From DASZHJ01 sp035507155 (lineage in GTDB: Bacteria > Pseudomonadota > Alphaproteobacteria > ATCC43930 > CGMCC-115725): DNA of 12,043 nucleotides. The stretch is taken from positions 1 to 12,043 of the forward strand of contig DATJOK010000197.1 in NCBI GenBank assembly GCA_035507155.1. The letters are read 5' to 3'. How positions within the stretch are numbered: the stretch's first letter is position 1; each line of letters starts with the position of its first letter. This document shows, one piece after another, positions 5,409-12,043 of the stretch. Below the pieces are notes generated by a model. It was not told the origin of the DNA and ran no database searches. It worked only from the letters and a program-made list of their open reading frames with translations. The position numbers and the translations under genes were made by a program.

Positions 5409-6835
5409 GCGAGCTTGGGATCGAAGACCTTGCCGGGATTCATCAGCCCCAGCGGGTCGAGGAGCCGCTTGATGCCGCGCATCAGCTCGACATCCGCCGC
5501 GCCGCGGCCGGCGATCAGGCGCTGCTTGTTGGTGACGCCGATGCCGTGCTCGGCGCTGATGGTGCCGTGGAGCGACAGCGTCACCTCGTCGACGATGCCG
5601 TTGATCTCCGCCGCCGCCGACTCGAAGCGCGACTTCTCCGCGTAGCGCTCCTTGTCGAGGAGCGCGATCACGTGGATGTTGCCGTCGCCGATATGGCCGG
5701 TCATCAGCAGCGGGGCGTCGGGGAAAGCCTTGCCGATCCGCGCCTCGATCTGGCGGGCGAACTCCGCCTGGCGGTCGAGCGGCACGGCGGTGTCGTGGGA
5801 GACGCCGAGCCCGTCGCGCTTGTTCGCCTCGGAGACGCTGTGGCGGACGCGCCAGAGCGCCGCCGCCTGCGCCTCGCTCGAGGGCACCACCGCGTCGCGG
5901 ATGAGTTTCTTCTCCAGCGCCTCGGCGAGCGTCGTCTCCAGCGCCTGGCGGAGGTCGAGATCGGCCAGCGTGTCGGTGGCCTCGATCAGGATGTACCAGG
6001 GCGCCCGCTCGCCGAACGGCATGGTGGTGCCGGGGATGTGGCGCAGCACCACGTCCACCTGGGTCCAGGACATGATCTCGAAGCTCGAGAGCCGGTCGCC
6101 GAGGCTGCTGCGGACGAGGCCCAGGAGCTCGAGCGCGTCGGCGACGCTGCCGAGCGTCGCCATGGCAACCGCGGTCTGCCGCGGCTTCGGGAACACCTTG
6201 AGCGCCGCCGCGGTGATGATGCCGAGCGTCCCCTCGGCGCCGATGAAGAGCTGCTTCAGGTCGTAGCCGGTGGTGTTCTTGCGCAAGGGCGACATCCAGT
6301 CGCGGATCGTGCCGTCCGCCAGCACCACTTCGAGGCCGAGCACCAGGTCGCGCGTCGGCCCGTAGCGCAGCACCGCGACGCCGCCGGCGTTGGTGGAGAT
6401 GTTGCCGCCGATGCGGCAGCTCCCCTCGGCACCGAGGCTCAGCGGGAAGAGAAGCCCCGCCTGATCCGCCGCGCTCTGCAGATCCGCCAGCACTGAGCCT
6501 GCCTCGACGATCATCGTGCCGGCGGTGGGATTGATCTCGCGGATGCGGTTCATGCGGTCGAGGCGGAACACCACGGCGGCGCCGGACTTGTCCGGCGTGG
6601 CACCGCCGCAGAGCCCGGTGTTGCCGCCCTGGGGCACCATGGGCACGCGCGCAGCGGCGCAGAGCTTCACCACCTCGGCCACCTCCGCGGCGCTCCCCGG
6701 CCGCACCACGAAGCGCGCCTTGCCGTGATAGCGGTCGCGCCAGTCGGTGACGTAGGGCGCCTGATCGCTGGGATCCTCGAGCACGTTCTGGGCGCCGACG
6801 ATCGCCGCCACCGCCTCTCTCAGCCCGTCAGACAT
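5405..6835 (-). CDS. FAD-binding 2-hydroxyacid dehydrogenase, GlcD/D2HGDH-like
   Basis: 476 aa from ATG 6835, which has a strong AGGAGG five bases upstream; an in-frame GTG at 6856 lacks one. The FAD_binding_4 (VAO/PCMH-type) domain covers about 35-220, with GGNTGLCGG at 70-78 and SLGAEGSCRIGGNISTNAGG around 133-152, then YDLKQLFIGAEGTLGIIT. The FAD-oxidase C-terminal domain carries GHIGDGNIHV (380-389; His381, His388) and SAEHGIG (427-433; Glu429, His430), the metal and substrate residues of D-2-hydroxyglutarate and D-lactate dehydrogenases, and ends with LMNPGKVFDP. It oxidises a D-2-hydroxyacid to the 2-oxoacid, passing electrons to an ETF or quinone; no membrane helix is seen, so it is probably cytosolic. 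It is divergent from the transporter operon across 118 bp, suggesting joint control. The side chain accepted (glutarate, lactate, glycolate or other) cannot be read. Confidence 0.9.
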   Translation of the reverse strand: MSDGLREAVAAIVGAQNVLEDPSDQAPYVTDWRDRYHGKARFVVRPGSAAEVAEVVKLCAAARVPMVPQGGNTGLCGGATPDKSGAAVVFRLDRMNRIREINPTAGTMIVEAGSVLADLQSAADQAGLLFPLSLGAEGSCRIGGNISTNAGGVAVLRYGPTRDLVLGLEVVLADGTIRDWMSPLRKNTTGYDLKQLFIGAEGTLGIITAAALKVFPKPRQTAVAMATLGSVADALELLGLVRSSLGDRLSSFEIMSWTQVDVVLRHIPGTTMPFGERAPWYILIEATDTLADLDLRQALETTLAEALEKKLIRDAVVPSSEAQAAALWRVRHSVSEANKRDGLGVSHDTAVPLDRQAEFARQIEARIGKAFPDAPLLMTGHIGDGNIHVIALLDKERYAEKSRFESAAAEINGIVDEVTLSLHGTISAEHGIGVTNKQRLIAGRGAADVELMRGIKRLLDPLGLMNPGKVFDPKLA

Positions 6836-6877
6836 CTTTCCTCCTGCGCTTTGCACCCGTCCGCCCGCGATTAGCCC

Positions 6878-6906
6878 TTGTCATAAACGCCGTAAAGTCG
6901 CAAAAT
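6878..6906 (+). promoter_or_regulatory. Candidate promoter of the transporter operon
   Basis: TTGTCA (6878-6883, 5 of 6 to the -35 consensus) and CAAAAT (6901-6906, 4 of 6) are separated by 17 bp. The -10 overlaps the left arm of the near-palindrome at 6904-6925, which would suit repression. TATACT at 6908-6913 is a better -10 hexamer but has no matching -35. Confidence 0.35.
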
Positions 6907-6925
6907 TTATACTATACGATAAATT
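6904..6925. promoter_or_regulatory. 22-bp near-palindromic operator candidate between divergent genes
   Basis: Perfect 7-bp arms AATTTAT (6904-6910) and ATAAATT (6919-6925) flank ACTATACG, whose central TATA is also symmetric, so 18 of 22 positions obey dyad symmetry. It is a sharp AT-rich island in otherwise very GC-rich DNA, placed between the dehydrogenase gene (start 6835) and the binding-protein gene (start 6954). The TATACTATACG core resembles sites of GntR-type or XRE-type repressors. The two half-turn-spaced arms fit a dimeric regulator controlling both directions. Confidence 0.55.
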
Positions 6926-6953
6926 AGATCTCATCCAGGAAAGGCGGGGAGCC

Positions 6954-8057
6954 ATGGGGATCAAGAGGATAGCGGGACTGGCGGGCGCTCAGGAGATCGG
7001 ACAGGCAGTCACCCGCCGGCGCGTTCTCGGCGTCGGCGCGGTCGCCTTGGCGGCGCCCTTCGTGCTGCGCTCGGCGGAAGCCGCGGGGAAGCGCATCGTG
7101 GTGCGCGATCCCGGCGGCCCCTTCACCCAGGGCTTCGGCGAGGCCTACTACAAGCCCTTCCAGGCGGCGACCGGCATCGAGGTCGTGGGGGTCGCCTCGG
7201 CGGCCGAGCCCACCGCCGAGATCAAGAGCATGGTGGAGACCAAGTCCTATACCTGGAACATCGCCGGCGGCATCTCGGTGGCGGCGCTCAACACCCTCGT
7301 CGCCGGCAATTATGTCGAGAAGCACGAGCTCGACGGCGATGCCGCGGTGAAAGAGATCCCGGCCGAGTTCCGCACCCCTTACGGCATCGGCTCCGACGTC
7401 TACGCGACGGCGATCGGCTACCGCACCGATCGCGTGGCGCCGGAGAAAGCGCCGCAGAACTGGGCCGATTACTGGAACGTCGAGAAATTCCCCGGCCGGC
7501 GGGGCTTGCGCAAGTATCCCTTCGACGCGGTGGAGGAGGCGCTCCTCGCCGACGGCGTGCCGGCGGCGAAGCTCTATCCCTGCGATCTCGACCGCGCCTT
7601 CAAATCCCTCGATCGCATCAAGCCGCATGTGGCGGCGTGGTGGACCTCCGGTGCCCAGGCGACGCAGATGCTGGCGACCGGCGAGGTGGACATGCTGCCG
7701 GTCTGGTCGAGCCGCATCCTCGCCGCGCGCGACGCCGGCGCGCCGATCGACGTGTCCTGGGGCCAGAACATCTGGGGCGTCGATGTCTGGGCGATCCTCA
7801 AGGGCACGCCCAACGCCGACGCCTGCCGCGACTTCATCCGCTTCACCTGCGATCCGAAGCGGCAGGCGGTGTTCGCCAAATACGTCTCCAACGGCCCGAC
7901 CCATCCCGACGCCTACAAGTACATCGATCCGGCAGTGGCGCGCACCCTGTCGACCTATCCGGCGAACCGCAAGACCGCGATCGCCATCGACAACGACTAC
8001 TGGGCCAAGGCCAAGGACCAGGCGCTCGACCGCTTCAACGCCTGGATCCTCGGCTAG
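6954..8057 (+). CDS. ABC transporter periplasmic substrate-binding protein (PotD-like), Tat signal
   Basis: 367 aa, about 320 after processing. The N-terminus has a twin-arginine motif TRRRVLG (20-26), a hydrophobic core and an AEA-A cleavage site near residues 43-44, so export is probably by Tat in folded form. The mature protein begins KRIVVRDPGGPF and has the polyamine/spermidine-type binding-protein pattern: NWADYWNVEKFPGRRGLRKY (169-188), AWWTSGAQATQMLATGEVDM (228-247), and a C-terminal NDYWAKAKDQALDRFNAWI. It captures the substrate for the importer encoded downstream. ATG 6954 follows GGGGAG closely. It is first in an operon: the ATPase gene starts 3 bp after its stop. Ligand class is probably cationic or amino, but this family also covers opine-, aminophosphonate- and other amine-type ligands. 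Confidence 0.9.
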   Translation: MGIKRIAGLAGAQEIGQAVTRRRVLGVGAVALAAPFVLRSAEAAGKRIVVRDPGGPFTQGFGEAYYKPFQAATGIEVVGVASAAEPTAEIKSMVETKSYTWNIAGGISVAALNTLVAGNYVEKHELDGDAAVKEIPAEFRTPYGIGSDVYATAIGYRTDRVAPEKAPQNWADYWNVEKFPGRRGLRKYPFDAVEEALLADGVPAAKLYPCDLDRAFKSLDRIKPHVAAWWTSGAQATQMLATGEVDMLPVWSSRILAARDAGAPIDVSWGQNIWGVDVWAILKGTPNADACRDFIRFTCDPKRQAVFAKYVSNGPTHPDAYKYIDPAVARTLSTYPANRKTAIAIDNDYWAKAKDQALDRFNAWILG

Positions 8058-8060
8058 GAC

Positions 8061-9194
8061 GTGAGCACGGCGGTCGCGACGGCGGCGACGGCGACGCGCG
8101 GGGCGCCGAAGCTCGCCGTCGATCGCGTCTCCAAGCGCTACGGCAGCGTCACCGCATTGCACGAGACCAGCCTGCAGCTGCATCAGGGCGAGTTCCTGAC
8201 GCTGCTCGGTCCCTCGGGCTCCGGCAAGACGACGCTGCTGATGATGGTGGCCGGGCTCGTCGAGCCCGACAGCGGCACCATCCTGATCGACGGGCGGGAG
8301 GCCACCTACGCGCCGCCCTTCAAGCGCGACATCGGGATGGTGTTCCAGAACTACGCGCTCTTCCCGCATCTCAGCATCTTCGAGAACATCGCCTTCCCGC
8401 TCCGCATGCGGCGGCGGCCGGAAGCCCTGGTCAAGAGCGAGGTGGCGCGCGTTCTCGAGCTGGTGCAGCTTCCGCACGTCGCCGACCGGCTGCCGCGCCA
8501 GCTCTCCGGCGGCCAGCAGCAGCGGATCGCGCTCGCCCGCTGCATCGTCTATCGCCCCTCGATCATCCTGATGGACGAGCCGCTGGGCGCCCTCGACAAG
8601 AAGCTCAGGGATCAGCTGCAGATCGAGATCAAGCACCTCCACCGGCAGATCGGCAGCACGATCCTCTATGTCACCCATGATCAGCAGGAGACGCTGACCA
8701 TGTCGGATCGCGTCTGCCTGATGAACCACGGCCGCGTCGAGCAGCTGGGTACGCCGCACGATCTCTACTTCCGGCCGCAGACCGTGTTCGCCGCCGACTT
8801 CCTCGGCGATTCCAACATCCTGCCGGCAAGCGTCGCCGGCGCGGACGGCGAGGCGATGCTGGCGATCCGGCTTCCGGGCTTCGAGGGCGCGCTGCGGGCA
8901 CCGCGGCGGCCCGGCATCGGGAACTCGGTCCGGGTGATGATCCGGCCGGAGAGCCTGCGTCTCGCCCAGCAGCCGGAGCCGGGCTGGAATGCGCTGCCGG
9001 CGGTGGTGACCGAGATGATCTTCGCCGGCGGCGTCACCCGCTACATCATGAAGGTGCCGGGCGGCCAGCAGATGGTGCTCGCCGATCTCACCATGGAGAC
9101 CTCGATGTCCGTCGAGCTCGGCCGCGAGGTCACCGTGCAGTGGCGGCCCGAGAGTACGATCCTGCTGCCGGGCGACGAGGGGAGCGCGGCGTGA
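8061..9194 (+). CDS. ABC transporter ATP-binding protein (PotA-like)
   Basis: 377 aa. Nucleotide-binding domain: Walker A GPSGSGKT (50-57), Q-loop Gln96, signature LSGGQ (148-152), Walker B IILMDE (168-173), D-loop GALD (176-179) and H-loop His206. A C-terminal TOBE/OB regulatory domain occupies about 285-370. All catalytic residues are intact, and the length fits the MalK/PotA class. The start is GTG at 8061, 3 bp after the binding-protein stop; its ribosome-binding site is poor, so translation is probably coupled. The gene ends in a GTGA overlap with the permease start. It powers import of the ligand captured by the upstream periplasmic protein. Confidence 0.93.
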   Translation: MSTAVATAATATRGAPKLAVDRVSKRYGSVTALHETSLQLHQGEFLTLLGPSGSGKTTLLMMVAGLVEPDSGTILIDGREATYAPPFKRDIGMVFQNYALFPHLSIFENIAFPLRMRRRPEALVKSEVARVLELVQLPHVADRLPRQLSGGQQQRIALARCIVYRPSIILMDEPLGALDKKLRDQLQIEIKHLHRQIGSTILYVTHDQQETLTMSDRVCLMNHGRVEQLGTPHDLYFRPQTVFAADFLGDSNILPASVAGADGEAMLAIRLPGFEGALRAPRRPGIGNSVRVMIRPESLRLAQQPEPGWNALPAVVTEMIFAGGVTRYIMKVPGGQQMVLADLTMETSMSVELGREVTVQWRPESTILLPGDEGSAA

Positions 9195-11008
9195 CCGACA
9201 TCGTCGCGGCGCCGGCGGTCGCGCTGCGGCGGCCGCGCCTCCGCCTCGCCGCTTGGATGCTGATCCTGCCGGCGGCGGCCTTCCTCCTGGTGCTGATGGT
9301 CTATCCCGTCGGCGCGCTGCTGGCGCTGAGCGGCATGAGCCGCGACGGCCTCCACCTCTCGCTGGAGAATTACGTCAGGCTCTTCGCGACCCCGGTCTAT
9401 CTGCGCGTCCTCGGCATCACCTTCAAATGCGCGCTCTGGACGACGATCCTCTCGGTGCTGCTGAGCTATCCCGTGGCCTATCTGATCGCCACCAGCGCCG
9501 ACCGGACCAAGGCGCGCCTCACCTTCTGGGTGCTGCTGCCGTTCTGGACCAGCTTCCTGGTGCGCGCCTTCGCCTGGATCGTGCTGCTGGGCCGCAACGG
9601 CGTCATCAACCAGCTGCTGCAGGCGCTCGGCATCACCGACGCGCCGGCGACGCTGCTCTACACTTTCTCGGCGGTCATGGTCGGCATGATGCATGCGCTG
9701 ATGCCGCTCTGCATCGTCACCATGACCTCGGTGATGGAGAACATCGACGGCAACCTGGCGCGGGCGGCACTCACCCTCGGCGCGCGGCCGGGCAGCACTT
9801 TCTGGCGCATCTACTTCCCGCTCTCCATGCCGGGCGTGGCGGCGGGCGGCCTCCTGGTCTTCATCACCTCGCTGGGCTTCTTCATCACCCCGGCGCTGCT
9901 CGGCGGCCCCCGGGACATCATGCTGACCCAGGTGATCATCCAGCAGGTGCAGGAGCTCCTCAACTGGCCCTTCGCCGGCGCGCTCTCGATGCTGCTGCTC
10001 GTCTCGGTCTTCGTGATCTTCGCGGTCTATGACCGCGTCTTCGGCGTCTCGACGTTGGCCGGCGCGCCCGCCGGAACCGGCGGCCGCGATGCGGGTCCGC
10101 GGCCCGGCCGGCTGCTCTCCCGCGCCGGCGAGGCAGTGCTCGCCGTGCTCGGCCGCGTCACCGATGCTGCCGGCAGCCTCCTGGCGCCGCTGGCGGGTAC
10201 CGCCGCGAACCGGCGCCGCCGCCCGGTCGGCCGCTGGCTTTTGGCGGCCTGCGTGGTGCTGATCCTGGTCTTCCTGGGCCTGCCGGCCTTCCTGATGCTG
10301 CCGATGTCCTTCACCAGTGTCGGCGTCCTCGACTGGCCGCCGAAGGGCTTCTCGCTCGAGTGGTATCGCACCTTCTGGGGCTCGACGACCTGGCTCGCGG
10401 CGACCACACGCTCCTTCGAGGTGGGCTTCCTCACCGCCGGTCTCGCGATGCTGATCGGCACGCCCGCCGCCTTCGGCATCATGCGCGGCCTCAGGCGCGG
10501 CAGCGGCATCGTGCTGGGCTTCCTGCTCTCGCCGCTGATCGTGCCGCGCATCGTGATCTCGATCGCGCTCTTCTATCTCTATGCGCGGCTCGAGCTGGTA
10601 GGGACGACCCTCGGCCTCGTGCTCGGCCACACCATCCTCGCCATTCCCTATGTGGTGGTGACGGTGATGGCGGTCTTGAAGACCTACGACCAGCGCTACG
10701 ACCACGCCGCCTGGAGCCTGGGCGCCAACCGGCTCAAATGCCTCTGGCACGTGACGCTGCCGCTGCTGCGCGCCGGCCTCATCGCGGCCTTCCTCTTCGC
10801 CTTCATCACGTCCTTCGACGAGCTCACCATCGCGCTCTTCGTCACCGGCGGATTGAGCGCGACCTTGCCGAAGCAGATGTGGGACAGCGCGGTGCTGCAG
10901 GTCAATCCGACCCTTGCCGCCGCCTCGACGCTGCTTCTCGTCATCATCACCTGCGCCATCCTGCTGGCCAGCTGGCTCGGCCGGCGGGATCGCGCGCTGC
11001 ACGGCTGA
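9191..11008 (+). CDS. Fused double ABC permease (PotB-PotC-like in one polypeptide)
   Basis: 605 aa from GTG 9191, in the GTGA overlap with the ATPase gene; an upstream start would run 51 bp into that gene. Two complete binding-protein-dependent permease units are joined. Unit 1 (about 20-285) has roughly six membrane segments and the EAA loop ARAALTLGARPGSTFWRIYF (190-209). Unit 2 (about 346-598) has six and the loop HAAWSLGANRLKCLWHVTLP (505-524). The linker, about 285-345, is Gly/Ala/Arg-rich and should be cytoplasmic, consistent with an even number of segments in unit 1. In E. coli PotB and PotC are separate. Fusion fixes a 1:1 heterodimer and needs only the single ATPase gene seen. No frameshift or stop is needed to explain it; the reading frame is continuous through the junction. 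Confidence 0.9.
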   Translation: MTDIVAAPAVALRRPRLRLAAWMLILPAAAFLLVLMVYPVGALLALSGMSRDGLHLSLENYVRLFATPVYLRVLGITFKCALWTTILSVLLSYPVAYLIATSADRTKARLTFWVLLPFWTSFLVRAFAWIVLLGRNGVINQLLQALGITDAPATLLYTFSAVMVGMMHALMPLCIVTMTSVMENIDGNLARAALTLGARPGSTFWRIYFPLSMPGVAAGGLLVFITSLGFFITPALLGGPRDIMLTQVIIQQVQELLNWPFAGALSMLLLVSVFVIFAVYDRVFGVSTLAGAPAGTGGRDAGPRPGRLLSRAGEAVLAVLGRVTDAAGSLLAPLAGTAANRRRRPVGRWLLAACVVLILVFLGLPAFLMLPMSFTSVGVLDWPPKGFSLEWYRTFWGSTTWLAATTRSFEVGFLTAGLAMLIGTPAAFGIMRGLRRGSGIVLGFLLSPLIVPRIVISIALFYLYARLELVGTTLGLVLGHTILAIPYVVVTVMAVLKTYDQRYDHAAWSLGANRLKCLWHVTLPLLRAGLIAAFLFAFITSFDELTIALFVTGGLSATLPKQMWDSAVLQVNPTLAAASTLLLVIITCAILLASWLGRRDRALHG

Positions 11009-11040
11009 CCGCCGTCGCATTTCATGCCGAAAGGACCACC

Positions 11041-11937
11041 ATGGCCGCTTTGAAGCTCGAGGGTATTTTCACCGCCTTCCCGACGCCGACCCGGAAGGAG
11101 GGATCGGTCGACGAGAGCGGGCTGCGCCAGCTCATTCACTTCCTGCTCGACAACGGCGTCGCCGGGCTGGTGCCGCTGGGCGGCACCGGTGAATACACGG
11201 CGCTCTCGCCGGCCGCCCGCGCGCGCGTGGTCGCGGTGACGGTGGAGGTGGCGCAGCGCCGGGTCCCGGTGCTCGCCGGCGTGCTGTCGCCGGGCTATGC
11301 GGAGGCGGTGGCGGCGGGCCAGGCGTTCGAGCGCCTCGGCGTCGACGGGCTGATGGTGATCGCGCCTTTTTATGTCACTCCGACCCAGGCGGGCATTCGT
11401 GATTATTTCAGGCGCTACCGCAGCGAGGTCGGCGTCCCCGTCCTCTTCTATGACATTCCCTACCGGACGGGGATCGTCACCGCGCCGGAGACCATTGTCG
11501 CCATGGCCAAGGACGGCTCGATCATCGGCATGAAGGCCTGCAACACCGATGTCCAGCATTTCAACCGGCTGGCCGGGCTCGCCGACGCGAGCTTCACCAT
11601 TCTCTCCGGCGAGGAAGGCCTGTTCCCGACCCATATGGCGCTCGGCGCCAAGGGCGGGGTGCTGGCCACCTCGGCGCTGGTGCCGCGGCACTGGACGCGG
11701 ATCTACGAAGCGGCGCGCGCCGGCCGCATTGCCGAGGCGGTCGCCGAGCAGCGCCGCCTCGCGCCTCTGCTGGATGCGGTGTTCGGCGAGCACAACCCGG
11801 GTCCGCTCAAGGAGGCGCTCACCATGATCGGCATTCCCGCGGGTGAGGCGCTGCCGCCGCTCGGACCACCGAGCGAGGCGACGGTCGCCAAGCTGCGCAA
11901 GGCCATGGACGGGCTCCGCGCGGAGGGGATCCTGTGA
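11041..11937 (+). CDS. DapA-family (class I aldolase) lyase/dehydratase, substrate unknown
   Basis: 298 aa, normal for the dihydrodipicolinate synthase/N-acetylneuraminate lyase family, an alpha/beta barrel. Visible residues: GGTGEY at 47-52 (family GxTGE, substrate carboxylate binding), YDIPYRTG at 137-144 with catalytic Tyr137, and GMKACN at 163-168 with Schiff-base Lys165. The enzyme forms an imine with a 2-oxoacid and carries out aldol cleavage, dehydration or deamination. Placement directly after an importer, not with lysine-biosynthesis genes, argues against a true DapA. Alternatives include a pyrroline-hydroxycarboxylate deaminase (hydroxyproline route) or a keto-deoxy sugar-acid dehydratase or aldolase. 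ATG 11041 has AAGGA six bases upstream and lies 32 bp after the permease stop, so it is cotranscribed. The next gene begins in a GTGA overlap at its stop. Confidence 0.88.
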   Translation: MAALKLEGIFTAFPTPTRKEGSVDESGLRQLIHFLLDNGVAGLVPLGGTGEYTALSPAARARVVAVTVEVAQRRVPVLAGVLSPGYAEAVAAGQAFERLGVDGLMVIAPFYVTPTQAGIRDYFRRYRSEVGVPVLFYDIPYRTGIVTAPETIVAMAKDGSIIGMKACNTDVQHFNRLAGLADASFTILSGEEGLFPTHMALGAKGGVLATSALVPRHWTRIYEAARAGRIAEAVAEQRRLAPLLDAVFGEHNPGPLKEALTMIGIPAGEALPPLGPPSEATVAKLRKAMDGLRAEGIL

Positions 11938-12043
11938 GGGGCGGCGCCACCCCCGAGGCTGCCGGCCCGTCGCACGACCTCGGCGAGGTCGTCGGACGCA
12001 TCCGCTCGGATTGGCGCGTGTCCTGGAGCGGCGAAGCCGGGTG
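11934..12043 (+). CDS. Start of an unidentified downstream gene (cut by window edge)
   Basis: GTG at 11934 overlaps the DapA-family stop (GTGA), preceded by GGAGGGG about five bases upstream, and the frame stays open to the last base. The visible 36 residues (beginning MRGGATPEAAGPSHDLGEVV and continuing GRIRSDWRVSWSG) show no recognisable motif. The GTGA coupling matches the ATPase-permease junction, which supports it as the next operon member. Function cannot be assigned. Confidence 0.5.
   Translation, partial: MRGGATPEAAGPSHDLGEVVGRIRSDWRVSWSGEAG

Noticed and set aside
5546..6496. 316-aa open frame on the plus strand
   Set aside because: Antisense to the GlcD-like dehydrogenase, whose FAD and metal motifs are intact.
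6924..8759. 611-aa open frame on the minus strand
   Set aside because: Antisense to the binding-protein and ATPase genes, which carry intact motifs; composition is typical of a shadow frame.
9041..11020. 659-aa open frame on the minus strand
   Set aside because: It lies fully antisense to the fused permease, whose motifs are clear. The translation is rich in His, Arg, Glu, Gln and Asp with no fold-like pattern, as expected from antisense frames in GC-rich genes.
10360..11040. N-terminal extension of the DapA-family frame into the permease gene
   Set aside because: The frame is open only because the permease codons are GC-rich. Family similarity and a ribosome-binding site place the start at ATG 11041.

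Overview
The window looks like chromosomal DNA of a GC-rich alphaproteobacterium (Rhodospirillales/Hyphomicrobiales-like). This rests on the strongly G/C-ended codons, on gene families typical of soil alphaproteobacteria (PotABCD-type importer, XRE-cupin regulator, PuuB-like and GlcD-like flavoenzymes), and on the tRNA sequence. No genus can be fixed from the sequence alone.

Layout. (1) 1-221: a tRNA with a CAU anticodon, probably the lysidine-modified tRNA-Ile2, with a long imperfect hairpin upstream and a terminator-like hairpin downstream. (2) 222-1954: a divergent pair, an SDR oxidoreductase on the minus strand and a TetR/AcrR regulator on the plus strand. They share a 125-bp region with a good sigma70-like promoter and two short palindromes. 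(3) 1955-2334: an AT-richer gap with at most one small hypothetical ORF. This left block differs in composition from the rest and adjoins a tRNA 3' end, so it may be acquired. (4) 2335-12043: a dense, very GC-rich block that reads as a catabolic and uptake locus.

The catabolic block holds, in order: an ICL/PEP-mutase-superfamily lyase (minus); a DAO/PuuB-like FAD oxidoreductase (plus, divergent from the lyase); an XRE-cupin regulator (minus, convergent with the oxidoreductase); a GlcD/D2HGDH-like FAD dehydrogenase (minus); and, divergent from it, a plus-strand operon. That operon encodes a Tat-exported periplasmic binding protein, a PotA-like ATPase, a single-polypeptide double permease (PotB-PotC-like fusion), a DapA-family aldolase/dehydratase, and the start of one more gene cut by the window edge. 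Gaps in the operon are 3 bp, a 4-bp overlap, 32 bp and a 4-bp overlap, so it is probably one transcript.

Inferred logic: a cationic or amino compound (polyamine-, opine- or imino-acid-like) is imported, oxidised at a C-N bond by the DAO enzyme, and the carbon skeleton is processed by the DapA-like lyase, the 2-hydroxyacid dehydrogenase and the ICL-type lyase, under the XRE-cupin regulator. The substrate cannot be read from the sequence. A 22-bp near-palindrome between the dehydrogenase gene and the transporter operon is the clearest unexplained regulatory signal. I see no phage genes, CRISPR array, intact transposase or defence system.
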